Origin: an uncultured Nesterenkonia sp.
Lineage (GTDB): Bacteria > Actinomycetota > Actinomycetes > Actinomycetales > Micrococcaceae
NCBI GenBank assembly: GCA_946222885.1
Contig: CAMIAK010000002.1
Location: 124,001 to 188,000 of the forward strand
Reading direction: 5' to 3'
Length of the DNA: 64,000 nucleotides
The notes under the pieces are model-generated. The model saw only the letters and a list, made by a program, of their open reading frames with translations. It was not told the origin of the DNA and did no database searches. This document shows positions 1 to 9,465 of the stretch, piece by piece. Both the position numbers and the translations under genes were made by a program. Numbering within the stretch: the stretch's first letter is position 1; each line of letters starts with the position of its first letter.

Positions 1-1
1 C

Positions 2-1471
2 ACGCCCACACGCATCTGGGAGTTCGCCGCCGGCGGCTTGCTGGCCCTGATCATGGGGGCCAGCCAGTTCACCGGCCGCTGGGGAAACCTGCTGGGCTGG
101 GCAGGCCTGGTCATGGTGCTGGCCTCCGCCGTCCTCTACGACGACCAGACCCCCTTCCCAGGCTGGACCGCGCTGCTGCCGGTGGTCGGCACCGTGCTGA
201 TGATCCTCTGCGGAGGCAAGGAGCGGGGCACCGGGCTGCACTGGTGGATGTCCTTGAAACCCTCGCTGAAGCTGGGAGACTGGTCCTACGCCATCTATCT
301 CTGGCACTGGCCGGTGGTGGTCATCGCGCCCTATGTCCACCCCGGGGCGGAGGAGTTCGCCGTCCAGCTGCTGCTGATCGGAGGGATCATCCTGCTCTCG
401 GCCCTGAGCACCGAGTACTTCGAGAAGCCGCTGCGCCACGCCCAGGTCCTCCTTCCGACCTGGCGCTCCCTGGCCGCGGCGGGTGCCGGCATGGCCCTGG
501 TGGTCTCCGCCGCCCACTATTCGGTGGAGCGGGTGGAGCGGGAGTTCCACGAGCCGGAGCTCTCCGAGGATCACCCCTGCTACGGCTTCCGTGCCTTGGA
601 GCATCCGGACCAGTGCACCCCGCCGGAGGGGGAGCTGGGCCTGCTGCCCTCGCCCGCCGAGGTGGCCGAACAGCCGCAGAACCCTGTCTTCCCCGACTGC
701 CAGGCGGACTCCGACCATGAGGGGGTTCAGGAATGCTGGCTGGGCGCTGAGGAGGAGGACGCCGACGGCGTCATCGCGGTCTTCGGAGACTCCCATGCCA
801 CGATGTGGCTTCCCGCCCTGGACGAGATCGCCCAGCAGGAGGGCAAGCAGCTGCTGGTCATGACCCGTTCGGGCTGCTCGCCCCGGGCTTCGCTCTCCGA
901 CGGCGACGACTCCTGCGGAGAGGCCAACCTCGAGATCCTGGAGCGGGTGGCCGAGGACGATGAGATCGGCACGGTGGTCGTCGCAGGAAGCCAGGTGCAC
1001 AGCGACTTCGGCGAGCCGGAGCTCGAAGTGGACCTGCCCGAGGGCATCGGCGACTCCTCCGCGGGGGCGAGCATGCTCACCCCCGTCCAGCACTGGCTGG
1101 ACGAGGGCAAGGAGGTCGTCGTCTTCGGGGAGACCCCGCGGATGAACGAGGAGCGCAACGATGACGAGACGCTGCCCGAATGCGTGGACCTCAGTCGCGA
1201 GGACCTCAGCGCCTGCAACGACGACCTCGAGGACACCCGGGTCGGGGACCGCTGGCTGACCCAGTCCGAGGAGCTCTTCGAGGATGAGGAGAACTACCAC
1301 TTCGTCTCCACCGAGGACCTGCTCTGCGATGAGGAGGAGGGGATCTGCTACGCCGTGCTCGGCGGGGCGATCACCTTCAACGACAACAGCCACGTCTCGC
1401 AGAACTTCGTCCGCTCAGCGACTGAGGAGATCCACCAGCGGATGGAGGAGGCACTCGCCTCCGGCGGCTGA
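2..1471 (+). CDS. Acyltransferase-3/SGNH fusion protein, 5' end cut by window edge
   Basis: This is the C-terminal part of an OafA/YrhL-type membrane O-acyltransferase. These proteins acetylate surface polysaccharide or peptidoglycan from the membrane, with an extracellular SGNH domain acting at the product end. The frame is open from base 2 and reads TPTRIWEFAAGG, a conserved acyltransferase-3 segment, so the start lies upstream of the window. Several hydrophobic segments follow, then an acidic linker, then the SGNH domain with the GDSH block (FGDSHATMW) and a C-terminal DNSHVS that supplies the Asp/His pair. The next genes on the opposite strand are glycosyltransferases, which fits a cell-surface glycan locus. 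The acyl acceptor cannot be read from the sequence. Confidence 0.85.
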   Translation, partial: TPTRIWEFAAGGLLALIMGASQFTGRWGNLLGWAGLVMVLASAVLYDDQTPFPGWTALLPVVGTVLMILCGGKERGTGLHWWMSLKPSLKLGDWSYAIYLWHWPVVVIAPYVHPGAEEFAVQLLLIGGIILLSALSTEYFEKPLRHAQVLLPTWRSLAAAGAGMALVVSAAHYSVERVEREFHEPELSEDHPCYGFRALEHPDQCTPPEGELGLLPSPAEVAEQPQNPVFPDCQADSDHEGVQECWLGAEEEDADGVIAVFGDSHATMWLPALDEIAQQEGKQLLVMTRSGCSPRASLSDGDDSCGEANLEILERVAEDDEIGTVVVAGSQVHSDFGEPELEVDLPEGIGDSSAGASMLTPVQHWLDEGKEVVVFGETPRMNEERNDDETLPECVDLSREDLSACNDDLEDTRVGDRWLTQSEELFEDEENYHFVSTEDLLCDEEEGICYAVLGGAITFNDNSHVSQNFVRSATEEIHQRMEEALASGG

Positions 1472-1521
1472 TCGGCGGCGTCCGGTCGCGGTGATCAGAC
1501 CACGACCCCCGGCGACGCCGC

Positions 1522-4227
1522 TCAGCTGCTCCTGCGGGCGGCCTTCCTGGCCTGCTCCAGCCGGGCGAAGAACTCCTGGATGCGCAGGCTCTCCCACTTC
1601 CTCGGGCCATAGTTGGCCAGCAGGTCCGCAAGGTTCTCCGCGGCCTCCAGCCACTGGTCCTCCGGGACGCGGCGCAGCTTGGAGAGATGCCACTGCTCGG
1701 TGAAGCGCTCCAGCCGGGTCCTGTTGTAGGCCTCCAGAAGCCCCACCTCACGCAGCCACCGGGCGCGTGCCTCGTCCAGCGCACGGTACTTGTCGAAGTA
1801 GCGGGCGTTGATGGTGTTGACCGTTGAGTTGCTGACCACGGCGTAATAGGTGTGGATCGGGGTGCGCACCGTACGGATCCGCTTGGCATAGTGCAGCATC
1901 TGCTGGAAGAAGTAGGTGTCCTGCCCGACTGCGCCCACCGGCTGCTCCAGCCCCAGGGACTGCAGCCATCCGGTGCGGGCCACCAGGGTCTGGATGCCGA
2001 AGGGGCGGAAGTGCAGACGGGCCAGCGCGTCCCCGGGCACATGGATGGTGCCCTGGTCGTCCACGCAGTCGGAGAAGGTCTCCATCAGCACCTGGTGGTA
2101 GTCCTGGCCGCGCAGGCCGGTGGACCAGATGGTCATCCCGCCCACGGCGAAGTCGGCCTCCGGATGCTCCTCCAGCTCGGCGAGGAGCCGCGCAAAGCCG
2201 TCCTCGACCATCTCGTTGTCCGGGTCCAGGTAGGTCACGTACCGGGTGCCGGTCAGCTCCAGTCCGGTGTTCCGCGGCCGGGAGGCGGAGCCGGAGCCGC
2301 CGGGGGCGTGCCGGTAGGCGGTCACATTGGGCCATTCCGCGGCCAGCTCCTCCACGGTGCCCAGCGTCATCGGGTCGGTGGAGCCGTCGTCGACCAGCAG
2401 GATGTGCATCCGTTCGAAGACGCTGGAGCGGCGCAGCGAGGCGAAGGCCTTGTGCCGCAGGTGCCCGCCGTTGTTGTATACCGGGACGATGACGGTCAGG
2501 TCCAGGCCCTCGGCCTCCGGGCTGCGGGCCGACTCGGCGTCCTCGAGGGCGAGGGCACGGCGGGACTCCGCCGGGCGGTGGCCCAGATGGTCGATGGCGT
2601 AGACCCGCCTGTCTGAGGCACGCAGCGTCTCAGGGGAGAGCAGCTCTGCGGAGGGTCTCCACCAGGCGGTCAGCTCCAAGGGCGCCCCGAGCGCCCCGAG
2701 GTCCTCATAGTGCCGGTGGGCGAGCGCGTCGGTGCTCAGCGCGTCGCCGTCGAGCTTCGCGGTCACCTCGGCCGACTGATAGGTGAAGGCGGCCAGGTGG
2801 TCGGCCACGTAGCCGGGGGAGTAGTGCCTGCCGGCAGAGACCGGCAGCAGGACCTCATAGTCCCCGGGGCGGTCCTCAAGCTGCCCCCAGGTGATGAGCT
2901 CCTGGACCGGATGGGTCTGCCCGGCGGTGAGGCTCTCCTTCAGCTCCGCCGTGACCTCGGGTGCCACGGCGAGCACCCGCGGCGCCGAAGGCTCCGGGAC
3001 GGAGATTCCGGCGGTGCGCAGCAGACGGGACAGCTGCTCGGCGGCGTGGCGCTCCAGGAAGACCTGCCGGATGCCGTCGGCCTGGACGCGGCGCAGCTCC
3101 TCTGCGGTGAGCGAGCGCAGCGCCCCGGAGACGTCCTGCTCCGAGTTCGCGAGGTGCACCTCCGGGAAATAGGAGTTCACGCCCTGGTTGTAGCTGGCCA
3201 GGACCATGGTCCCCGAGGCCAGCATCTCCAGCACGCGCGGAGCCACGGCCGACTGTGAGTCCGCCACCGGGTTCAGCGTGACGCCGATGTCGGTGCGCCG
3301 GTCGATCTCCGCCGTCTCCCGCGCGGTCCGCGCCGAGGTCAGATAGGGGCGGTGCCGCGCCGGAAGGTCCGCGACCGCCTCCTGCCCTGCTCCCCCGAGG
3401 GGCAGGGCGAGCGGAAGGCCGGTCTCGATGACGGCGTCGAGGATCCACTCCAGCAGCTCCCCGGCCTGGTCCGGCCGCGGAGGGGCCCAGGCATGGGAGA
3501 ACACCACGGTGCGCGAGGCCAGGGCGTCCGGGGACTGCGGGTCCAGGCCGCCCCGGGACCCGATGGGGGAATGATGCAGAGGATTCACCGCCGAGGGCAG
3601 CAGCTCCACGGCCGGGGCCCCCTCCGCGCCGGCCAGCAGCTCCTCATAGCGCAGCACCTGCTCCTCCGAGGCGGCGAAGGCCGCAGAGCAGGACCGGGCC
3701 AGGCGCAGCGAGCTCTCGGAGGGCTCCTCGAAGCCGTAGTCCCAGAAGACCGCAGGGATGTCCCGCCGGTGCAGCGAGGGCAGGATGCCCTCGGTCAGCA
3801 GGGCCTCCGCCTCCGGGGTCGCTGCGGAGGCGGGGGAGAGGATCAGCAGTTCGGGCTCCCGTGCCTGGTCCCACTCCTCGGCCTCCACGGCGAAGACTTC
3901 GGAGAGGCCGTCCAGGTGGCGCTGCAGGGTCTCATCGGCGCACACCGCGATCCGCACCTGCAGCCGGGGCACGGCAGGGCCCAGCTCCCCGGGAGCATGA
4001 TGCAGCCCGGCGCCGGGGGCGCGGAGCATCCCATCGAGGAGCAGGCCGGCGTCGTGCTCTCCGTCCTCCGAGGGTGCGCGGAGGAAGGGGGCGGAGCGCA
4101 GCGGCCCCAGCAGCCCCGCCTCGGCCACCCGCTCTGCCGGCGCAGCCCCGCCGGCACCGGCGTGCTCCTCCAGCAGAGTCCGGACGGCCTCGCGGCTGCG
4201 GTCCAGCTGCCAGGTGCGGGTGGTCAT
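1522..4227 (-). CDS. Large two-domain glycosyltransferase (CgeB-like + GT2)
   Basis: This 901-residue protein probably transfers sugar or polyol-phosphate units in cell-surface polymer synthesis. The middle (around residue 340) carries a CgeB/Glyco_trans_1-like stretch (GTMVLASYNQGVNSYFPEV). From about residue 578 there is a GT-A family 2 domain with VIVPVYNN, LLVDDGSTD and a DPD metal motif (YLDPDNE). No signal peptide or membrane helix is apparent, so it is likely cytoplasmic. It is a paralogue of the 1008-residue protein encoded upstream, and some nucleotide blocks are identical. Its ATG overlaps the TGA of the small coiled-coil gene by 4 bp (ATGA), indicating translational coupling. Donor and acceptor are unknown. 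Confidence 0.85.
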   Translation of the reverse strand: MTTRTWQLDRSREAVRTLLEEHAGAGGAAPAERVAEAGLLGPLRSAPFLRAPSEDGEHDAGLLLDGMLRAPGAGLHHAPGELGPAVPRLQVRIAVCADETLQRHLDGLSEVFAVEAEEWDQAREPELLILSPASAATPEAEALLTEGILPSLHRRDIPAVFWDYGFEEPSESSLRLARSCSAAFAASEEQVLRYEELLAGAEGAPAVELLPSAVNPLHHSPIGSRGGLDPQSPDALASRTVVFSHAWAPPRPDQAGELLEWILDAVIETGLPLALPLGGAGQEAVADLPARHRPYLTSARTARETAEIDRRTDIGVTLNPVADSQSAVAPRVLEMLASGTMVLASYNQGVNSYFPEVHLANSEQDVSGALRSLTAEELRRVQADGIRQVFLERHAAEQLSRLLRTAGISVPEPSAPRVLAVAPEVTAELKESLTAGQTHPVQELITWGQLEDRPGDYEVLLPVSAGRHYSPGYVADHLAAFTYQSAEVTAKLDGDALSTDALAHRHYEDLGALGAPLELTAWWRPSAELLSPETLRASDRRVYAIDHLGHRPAESRRALALEDAESARSPEAEGLDLTVIVPVYNNGGHLRHKAFASLRRSSVFERMHILLVDDGSTDPMTLGTVEELAAEWPNVTAYRHAPGGSGSASRPRNTGLELTGTRYVTYLDPDNEMVEDGFARLLAELEEHPEADFAVGGMTIWSTGLRGQDYHQVLMETFSDCVDDQGTIHVPGDALARLHFRPFGIQTLVARTGWLQSLGLEQPVGAVGQDTYFFQQMLHYAKRIRTVRTPIHTYYAVVSNSTVNTINARYFDKYRALDEARARWLREVGLLEAYNRTRLERFTEQWHLSKLRRVPEDQWLEAAENLADLLANYGPRKWESLRIQEFFARLEQARKAARRSS
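1931..1973. repeat. 43-nt block identical to 4954-4996 (paralogous glycosyltransferases)
   Basis: The two large glycosyltransferase genes share an exact 43-nt block here and at 4954-4996, and a 36-nt block at 2251-2286 and 5265-5300. They lie in the GT2 domain. Such identity in otherwise divergent paralogues suggests recent duplication or gene conversion. Confidence 0.85.
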
Positions 4228-4541
4228 GACCGGGGGAACCCGGCCCGCTTGGCCACGCGGCTGAGCTTCTGCCGCGCCACCCGGGCGGCGCGGTCAGGGT
4301 GCTGCAGGGTGAACTCCACGCGCTTCCTCGTCTTGGCGGCGAAGCCCAGGTCCGGGATGAGCCTGCTGCTCTCCGCCTTGGCCATGGCCTCCTCCAGCTC
4401 CGCGACCCGCTGCTTCAGCTGGGCGATGTCGGCGTCCTGAAGCCGCTCCAGCTGGGCATAGGCCCAGCGGAGCTCGCTCAGCATCGCCTCCTGCTGCTGC
4501 AGCAGCGCGGCGATGACATCCTGTTCGGACTGTGAGGTCAT
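4224..4541 (-). CDS. Small coiled-coil protein between two glycosyltransferases
   Basis: This 105-residue protein is not assigned to a named family. Residues 15-60 form a heptad-like, Glu/Gln/Leu/Ala-rich segment (LQQQEAMLSELRWAYAQLE, then LKQRVAELEEAMAKAE) predicted to be a coiled coil. The C-terminus is strongly basic (ARVARQKLSRVAKRAG). It is locked into the glycosyltransferase operon: its ATG follows the upstream TAG with no gap, and its TGA overlaps the next ATG. A scaffold or membrane-tethering role for the two large transferases is plausible but is inference from context only. Confidence 0.75.
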   Translation of the reverse strand: MTSQSEQDVIAALLQQQEAMLSELRWAYAQLERLQDADIAQLKQRVAELEEAMAKAESSRLIPDLGFAAKTRKRVEFTLQHPDRAARVARQKLSRVAKRAGFPRS

Positions 4542-7500
4542 CTAGACATCCTTCAGTGGGTCGTTCAGCTGTTGACGAGGGTACCGCTTGAAGAAGCGGC
4601 GAGCCTCCAGGTCCTTCCACCGGTGCTCTCCGTAGAGCTCGGCGATCTCCCGGAGCACCCCGGCGGCCTCCGCCCGCTGGTGCTCCGGCACCTGCTGCAG
4701 CTTGCGCAGGTACCAGGTGATGAAGAACTGCTCGAAGCGGGTCTCCAGATAGGCCTGCTTGAGGCCCACCTCCTCCAGCCAGGAGGCGCGGGCCTGCTCC
4801 AGGCCCAGGTACTTGCGGAAGTAGTTCGGGGAGACCACGTTGACGATGGAGGTCTCCACCGCCCCGTAGTAGGTGTAGACCGGGCGGTGCACCGCCGCGT
4901 AGGCCTCCGTGAGGTGCAGCAGCTGCTGGAAGAAGAAGGTGTCCTGCCCGACCGCGCCCACCGGCTGCTCCAGCCCCAGGGACTGCAGCCATCCGGCGCG
5001 GGCGACCATCGCCTCGATGCTGGCGGGCCTGAAACGGATCTTCGCCAGCGAGTCCTTCTCCGGGCGGAAGAGCCCGTCGCGCTGCTCGATCTCCGCGGCG
5101 AACCAGTCATGGTAGTCCTGCACCAGCAGCCGGTTGGTCCAGACGGCCATGTTCCCCAGTGCGAAGTTCGCCCCGGGCTCGGACTTCAGGGTCTCCAGCA
5201 GCTCGGCGTAGCCGTCGGCGAGCTCTTCGTCATCGGGGTCCAGATAGGTCACATAGGGGGTGCTGGTCAGCTCCAGTCCGGTGTTCCGCGGCCGGGAGGC
5301 CGAGCCGGAGCCGCCCCGGGCATGGTGGAAGGCCGAGACGTTCGGCCAGGCGGCGGCCAGCTCCTCGACGGTGTCAGTGGTCCCCGGATCGGTGGAGCCG
5401 TCGTTGACCAGCAGGATGTGCATCCGTTCGAAGATGCTGGAACGGCGCAGCGAGGCGAAGGCCTTGTGCCGCAGATGATCCCCGTTGTTGTAGATCGGAA
5501 CGATCACCGAGAGCTCCAGTCCCAGCTCCTCGGCCGTGCTGCGCACCCGCGCACCCACAGCGCCGATCTCCTCCCCCGCAGCGAGCTCATGGGGGCTGCG
5601 GCGGCGAGGTCCGGCCTCTCCGGCTGCTGAGGCGCCGGATGCGGAAGCCTCGGTCTCCGCCCGGCGGGGGAGCACGGCGGCCCGCTTGGCGGGCGAGTCC
5701 CCGAAGAGGACCTCGTCGAAGCTGCGCCGGGATGCGGCAGGCACGGGCCGCTGCGAAGGGCGGACCCCGATGTGGTCACCGGCGTAGATGCGGGTTCCTT
5801 CCGCGGCCGCCGCCAACGATGACGGCGAATCCAGCAGCTCTGCGCCGGGCCGCCACCAGGCGCTGCGCTCCAGGGCGAAGACCTTCTGTGCGGCGCTGCC
5901 GGAGTGGTGCCGGTGGGCCAGGTGGTCGGTCTCCTCCGCTGTGCCCAGCAGCTTGATGACCACCGGAGCGGACTGGTGGGCGAAGCCCGTGAGCTGGTCC
6001 AGGGCGTAGTTCGGGGCGTAGTGCAGGGCGGGGGAGACCGGCAGCAGCATGGTGATCTCCTCCTGCTCCGGATCCTGCCGCAGCTGCTCCCAGGTGAGCA
6101 GCTCCACCTGCATGGTCTGGGAGTCCATCTCCCCGCGCAGCTGCGGGGAGATCTGTTCGGCGACGGCGACCACTCGCTCCTCCCGGCGCGGCGCCTCCAG
6201 GCCGGCGGTCTCGCAGATCCTGCGCAGGGCCTCCCGGGAGTGGTTGTCCCGGAACACCTTCCGCAGCCCGTCGTTCTGGACCCGGCGCAGCTCCTCCAGG
6301 GTGAGGGTGTCCAGGGTCTTGGCGACGTCGTCGGCGTCATTGGCGATGTACACCTGGGGGTAGTACGAGTTCAGCCCCTGGCTGTAGGTGGAGAGCACCA
6401 TGGTCCCGCAGGCCTGCAGCTCGACCACCCGCTGCTCCACTGCGCTCTGGGAGGCAGGCTGCGGGGAGACCGCGGCGGCGACGTCCACGGACCGGAGCAG
6501 CCGGGGCAGGGCCTCCTGTGCGGGAACCTCGGAGGGCAGGCGGCCGAAGGTGTGCGGTGCGTGCACCGCAGGGATCTCCAGCGTCCCACGGTCATCCAGG
6601 ACGGCGGCGGGACGCCCGGCCCGGGCGATCCCCTCGATGAGCGGCTGCGCATACTCCGCGACCTGGGCGGAGAGCCGCTGCGCGGGGGAGCCGGCCAGGA
6701 CGACGAGCTCGGTGCCGGAAGGCCGGCTGCCGAGGGGGGTATGGGTCAGCGGATTCACCGATGCGGGGAGGACCTCCACGCTCCGGGCCTGCGGGCAGCG
6801 GGAGCGGTAGGCCTCCAGGGACTCGGCCCGCGGGGTGAAGACGCGCTCGCAGGCGGCAGCCGTCTCGGCGAAGCGTTCCAGGGCGAAGGGCTCGGACTGG
6901 GCGGCGAAGACTGTGGGGATGTTCCGGCTCCGGAAGGCGGGGAGGACCTCCTCAGCCAGTTCGGGCAGGGTGCCGTGCTCGTCGCGCCAGCCGCTCTCCG
7001 CGGTGAAGGGGGCGGCGACCAGGACCAGGTCCAGGGCTCGTGTGCGGCGCCAGTCCTCCGGGGTGAGGCGCACCAGCTCCGCCTGGCCGGCGAAGCGGTC
7101 CCAGGCGTCGTCGTCGCCGATGAACCCGATGCGGAACTCCAGGGGCGGATGGGAGATGCCGTGTTCGCCGTCGGGGAGGCGCCGTCCGGCGTCCACGGCC
7201 TCTGCCAGCATCCGGGTAGGGGTGCGCAGCGCCGGGGAGTCCTCCTCCCGGGGGACGCCGAGGGCGCGGATGTCCGCCGGGGTCAGCGAGCTCAGCGCGC
7301 GGGGGGAGAAGGAGCGGATCTGCTCGGTGAAGGTCCGCTGCTCGGCATAGCTGCGGCTGCGGGCCGCGTGGGCCTGGGCCGTCTCCTGCCAGGAGGCCGG
7401 CGGCTGCTCCTCCAGCGGTTCGGCGGCGGTGAGTGCCCGCGCGGCGGCGTCATGGGCGTGCTCCACTGTCTCCATGAGGTGGGAATAGCTGCGCAGGGCC

Positions 7501-7568
7501 GCGGTGAGCACGTCCTGCCCTGGCTCTGCGTCCTGCGCCGGTGAGCTGCTGCCGTCGATCCATCGCAC
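4542..7568 (-). CDS. Large two-domain glycosyltransferase, paralogue of the 901-aa protein
   Basis: This 1008-residue protein has the same plan as the 901-residue transferase: a variable N-terminus, a CgeB-like segment near residue 390 (GTMVLSTYSQGLNSYYPQV), and a GT2 domain from about residue 685 (VIVPIYNN, LLVNDGSTD, YLDPDDEE). A linker of about 60 residues rich in Ala, Arg and Ser before the GT2 domain is absent from the paralogue. The GTG start at 7568 is supported by a TAGAGT -10 box exactly 6 nt upstream, which predicts a leaderless mRNA. It is the first gene of a three-gene operon with the coiled-coil protein and the second transferase. Teichoic or teichuronic-type polymer synthesis is likely but unproven. 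Confidence 0.85.
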   Translation of the reverse strand: MRWIDGSSSPAQDAEPGQDVLTAALRSYSHLMETVEHAHDAAARALTAAEPLEEQPPASWQETAQAHAARSRSYAEQRTFTEQIRSFSPRALSSLTPADIRALGVPREEDSPALRTPTRMLAEAVDAGRRLPDGEHGISHPPLEFRIGFIGDDDAWDRFAGQAELVRLTPEDWRRTRALDLVLVAAPFTAESGWRDEHGTLPELAEEVLPAFRSRNIPTVFAAQSEPFALERFAETAAACERVFTPRAESLEAYRSRCPQARSVEVLPASVNPLTHTPLGSRPSGTELVVLAGSPAQRLSAQVAEYAQPLIEGIARAGRPAAVLDDRGTLEIPAVHAPHTFGRLPSEVPAQEALPRLLRSVDVAAAVSPQPASQSAVEQRVVELQACGTMVLSTYSQGLNSYYPQVYIANDADDVAKTLDTLTLEELRRVQNDGLRKVFRDNHSREALRRICETAGLEAPRREERVVAVAEQISPQLRGEMDSQTMQVELLTWEQLRQDPEQEEITMLLPVSPALHYAPNYALDQLTGFAHQSAPVVIKLLGTAEETDHLAHRHHSGSAAQKVFALERSAWWRPGAELLDSPSSLAAAAEGTRIYAGDHIGVRPSQRPVPAASRRSFDEVLFGDSPAKRAAVLPRRAETEASASGASAAGEAGPRRRSPHELAAGEEIGAVGARVRSTAEELGLELSVIVPIYNNGDHLRHKAFASLRRSSIFERMHILLVNDGSTDPGTTDTVEELAAAWPNVSAFHHARGGSGSASRPRNTGLELTSTPYVTYLDPDDEELADGYAELLETLKSEPGANFALGNMAVWTNRLLVQDYHDWFAAEIEQRDGLFRPEKDSLAKIRFRPASIEAMVARAGWLQSLGLEQPVGAVGQDTFFFQQLLHLTEAYAAVHRPVYTYYGAVETSIVNVVSPNYFRKYLGLEQARASWLEEVGLKQAYLETRFEQFFITWYLRKLQQVPEHQRAEAAGVLREIAELYGEHRWKDLEARRFFKRYPRQQLNDPLKDV

Positions 7569-7574
7569 ATTGAT

Positions 7575-7580
7575 ACTCTA
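7575..7580 (-). promoter_or_regulatory. -10 box of the glycosyltransferase operon (leaderless)
   Basis: TAGAGT on the minus strand ends 6 nt before the GTG at 7568. That spacing puts the transcription start at or next to the start codon. No convincing -35 was identified. Confidence 0.5.
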
Positions 7581-7652
7581 GACGCTTGAGACTTACAGGG
7601 TCATACGACCCTCCCGGATCACCCCGACCACAATCTGAGGAAACAGCGCGAC

Positions 7653-9269
7653 GTGTTCAACTCACTCTCCGATCGCCTGACAGCGACCTTCAAGAATCTC
7701 CGCGGCAAGGGCCGGCTCAGCGAAGCTGACATCGACGGCACGGCCCGTGAGATCCGCCGCGCGCTGCTCGACGCCGACGTCGCCGTCCCGGTGGTCCGCG
7801 AGTTCATCGCCAAGATCAAGGCCCGCGCACTCGGGGCCGAGGTCTCCGAGGCGCTGAATCCCGGCCAGCAGGTGGTCAAGATCGTCAACGAGGAGCTCGT
7901 GGGCATCCTCGGCGGGGAGACCCGCGAGCTGCAGTTCGCCAAGCAGCCGCCCACCGTCATCATGCTCGCCGGTCTGCAGGGCGCGGGCAAGACCACTCTG
8001 GCCGGCAAGCTCGCCGCGCATCTGAAGGCCAAGGGGCACACCCCCATGCTGGCCGCCTGCGACCTGCAGCGCCCCAATGCGGTGAACCAGCTGCAGGTCG
8101 GCGGAGAGCGCGCCGGCGTGCCGGTCTTCGCCCCGCACCCGGGCATCAGCTCCGAGGCCGAGACCCCTACCGGTGACCCGGTCCAGGTGGCCCGCGACGC
8201 CGTGGCCGAGGCCCGGACCAAGCTGCACGACATCGTCATCATCGACACCGCCGGCCGGCTGGGCGTCGACGAGGAGCTGATGCGTCAGGCCGCGGACATC
8301 AAGGCCGCCGTGGGCGCCCACGAGACGCTCTTCGTCATCGACGCGATGATCGGCCAGGATGCGGTCAACACCGCCCAGGCCTTCAACGAGGGCGTGGACT
8401 TCACCGGCGTGGTGCTGACCAAGCTCGACGGCGACGCCCGCGGCGGTGCCGCGCTCTCGGTGGCCTCGGTGACCGGCAAGCCCGTCATGTACGCCTCCAC
8501 CGGTGAGGGCCTGAAGGATTTCGAGGTCTTCCACCCCGACCGCATGGCCAAGCGCATCCTGGACATGGGTGACGTGCTCTCGCTCATCGAGCAGGCCGAG
8601 CAGAGCTGGGACAAGGCTGAGGCCGCCAAGATGGCCCAGAAGTTCGCCGATCAGGAGGACTTCACCCTCGAGGACTTCCGCTCCCAGATGCAGCAGCTCA
8701 AGAAGATGGGCTCCATGAAGAAGCTGCTGGGCATGATGCCCGGCGCCCAGGGGATGCGGCAGCAGCTCGAACAGTTCGACGACTCCTCGGTGGACCGCAT
8801 CGAGGCGATCATCAACTCGATGACCCCGCATGAGCGGGTGGCCCCGAAGATCATCAACGGCTCCCGGCGCGCCCGCATCGCCCGCGGCTCCGGCGTGCAC
8901 GTCTCCGAGGTCAACCAGCTGCTGGAGCGCTTCGGACAGGCTCAGAAGATGATGAAGAAGATGGCCTCCGGGGGCGGCATGCCCGGTGGTATGCCCGGAA
9001 TGCCCGGCGGTGCGGGGATGCCCGGCATGGGCGGCATGCCGGGAGCAGGCGCCGGTGCCGGCAAGAAGCGCAAGCAGGCGGCCAAGGGCAAGAAGAAGGC
9101 CAAGTCCGGCAACCCGGCCAAGGCCGCCCAGGAGGCACGGGAGGCGGAGCTGCGCCGCCAGCAGGCCGCGGAGAAGCGGATGGACGGCTCCAGCTTCGGC
9201 GCCGGAGAGCAGGACTTCGACCCCTCGAACCTCAGCCTGCCCAAGGGCTTCGAGAAATATCTGAAGTAG
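7653..9269 (+). CDS. ffh: Signal recognition particle protein Ffh
   Basis: Ffh is the SRP GTPase that binds 4.5S RNA and signal sequences and docks with FtsY for co-translational membrane targeting. The order of domains is N domain, then a G domain with P-loop GLQGAGKTT (residues 107-115), DTAGR and TKLDGDARGG, then a methionine-rich M domain (residues about 330-440). The start is GTG 7653 behind GAGGAAA. The tail is extended by a Gly/Met/Pro repeat (GGMPGGMPGMPGG style, about residues 445-475) and a Lys/Ala-rich basic segment. It precedes rpsP as in other actinobacteria. At 538 residues it is slightly longer than usual because of this tail. Confidence 0.97.
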   Translation: MFNSLSDRLTATFKNLRGKGRLSEADIDGTAREIRRALLDADVAVPVVREFIAKIKARALGAEVSEALNPGQQVVKIVNEELVGILGGETRELQFAKQPPTVIMLAGLQGAGKTTLAGKLAAHLKAKGHTPMLAACDLQRPNAVNQLQVGGERAGVPVFAPHPGISSEAETPTGDPVQVARDAVAEARTKLHDIVIIDTAGRLGVDEELMRQAADIKAAVGAHETLFVIDAMIGQDAVNTAQAFNEGVDFTGVVLTKLDGDARGGAALSVASVTGKPVMYASTGEGLKDFEVFHPDRMAKRILDMGDVLSLIEQAEQSWDKAEAAKMAQKFADQEDFTLEDFRSQMQQLKKMGSMKKLLGMMPGAQGMRQQLEQFDDSSVDRIEAIINSMTPHERVAPKIINGSRRARIARGSGVHVSEVNQLLERFGQAQKMMKKMASGGGMPGGMPGMPGGAGMPGMGGMPGAGAGAGKKRKQAAKGKKKAKSGNPAKAAQEAREAELRRQQAAEKRMDGSSFGAGEQDFDPSNLSLPKGFEKYLK

Positions 9270-9332
9270 CGGCAGCCCGGGGCGGGGCAGAATCGCGCTC
9301 AGCCCCGAGTTGTGACAAAATTGGTCCGTACT

Positions 9333-9362
9333 TTGCTCAGCTCTGCGATCACCCTCTATCTT
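9333..9362 (+). promoter_or_regulatory. Candidate promoter for rpsP operon
   Basis: TTGCTC (9333-9338) and TATCTT (9357-9362) are separated by 18 bp in the 196-bp gap between ffh and rpsP. This would give a leader of about 95 nt ending in the AGGAG ribosome site before GTG 9466. Assignment is by consensus match only. Confidence 0.4.
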
Positions 9363-9465
9363 CGCGGGCTGACCAACGTTCACGCGTAGGCACCGTCTGT
9401 TTGCACTACCCCACGCAGAGCCGGTTCCCTCACGCATCCCAAGACATACAGGAGTAACCACACAA

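Noticed and set aside
8960..9060. Short tandem repeats in ffh suggesting a CRISPR or satellite
   Set aside because: They encode the Gly/Met/Pro-rich tail of Ffh in frame. There are no spacers or regular repeat units.
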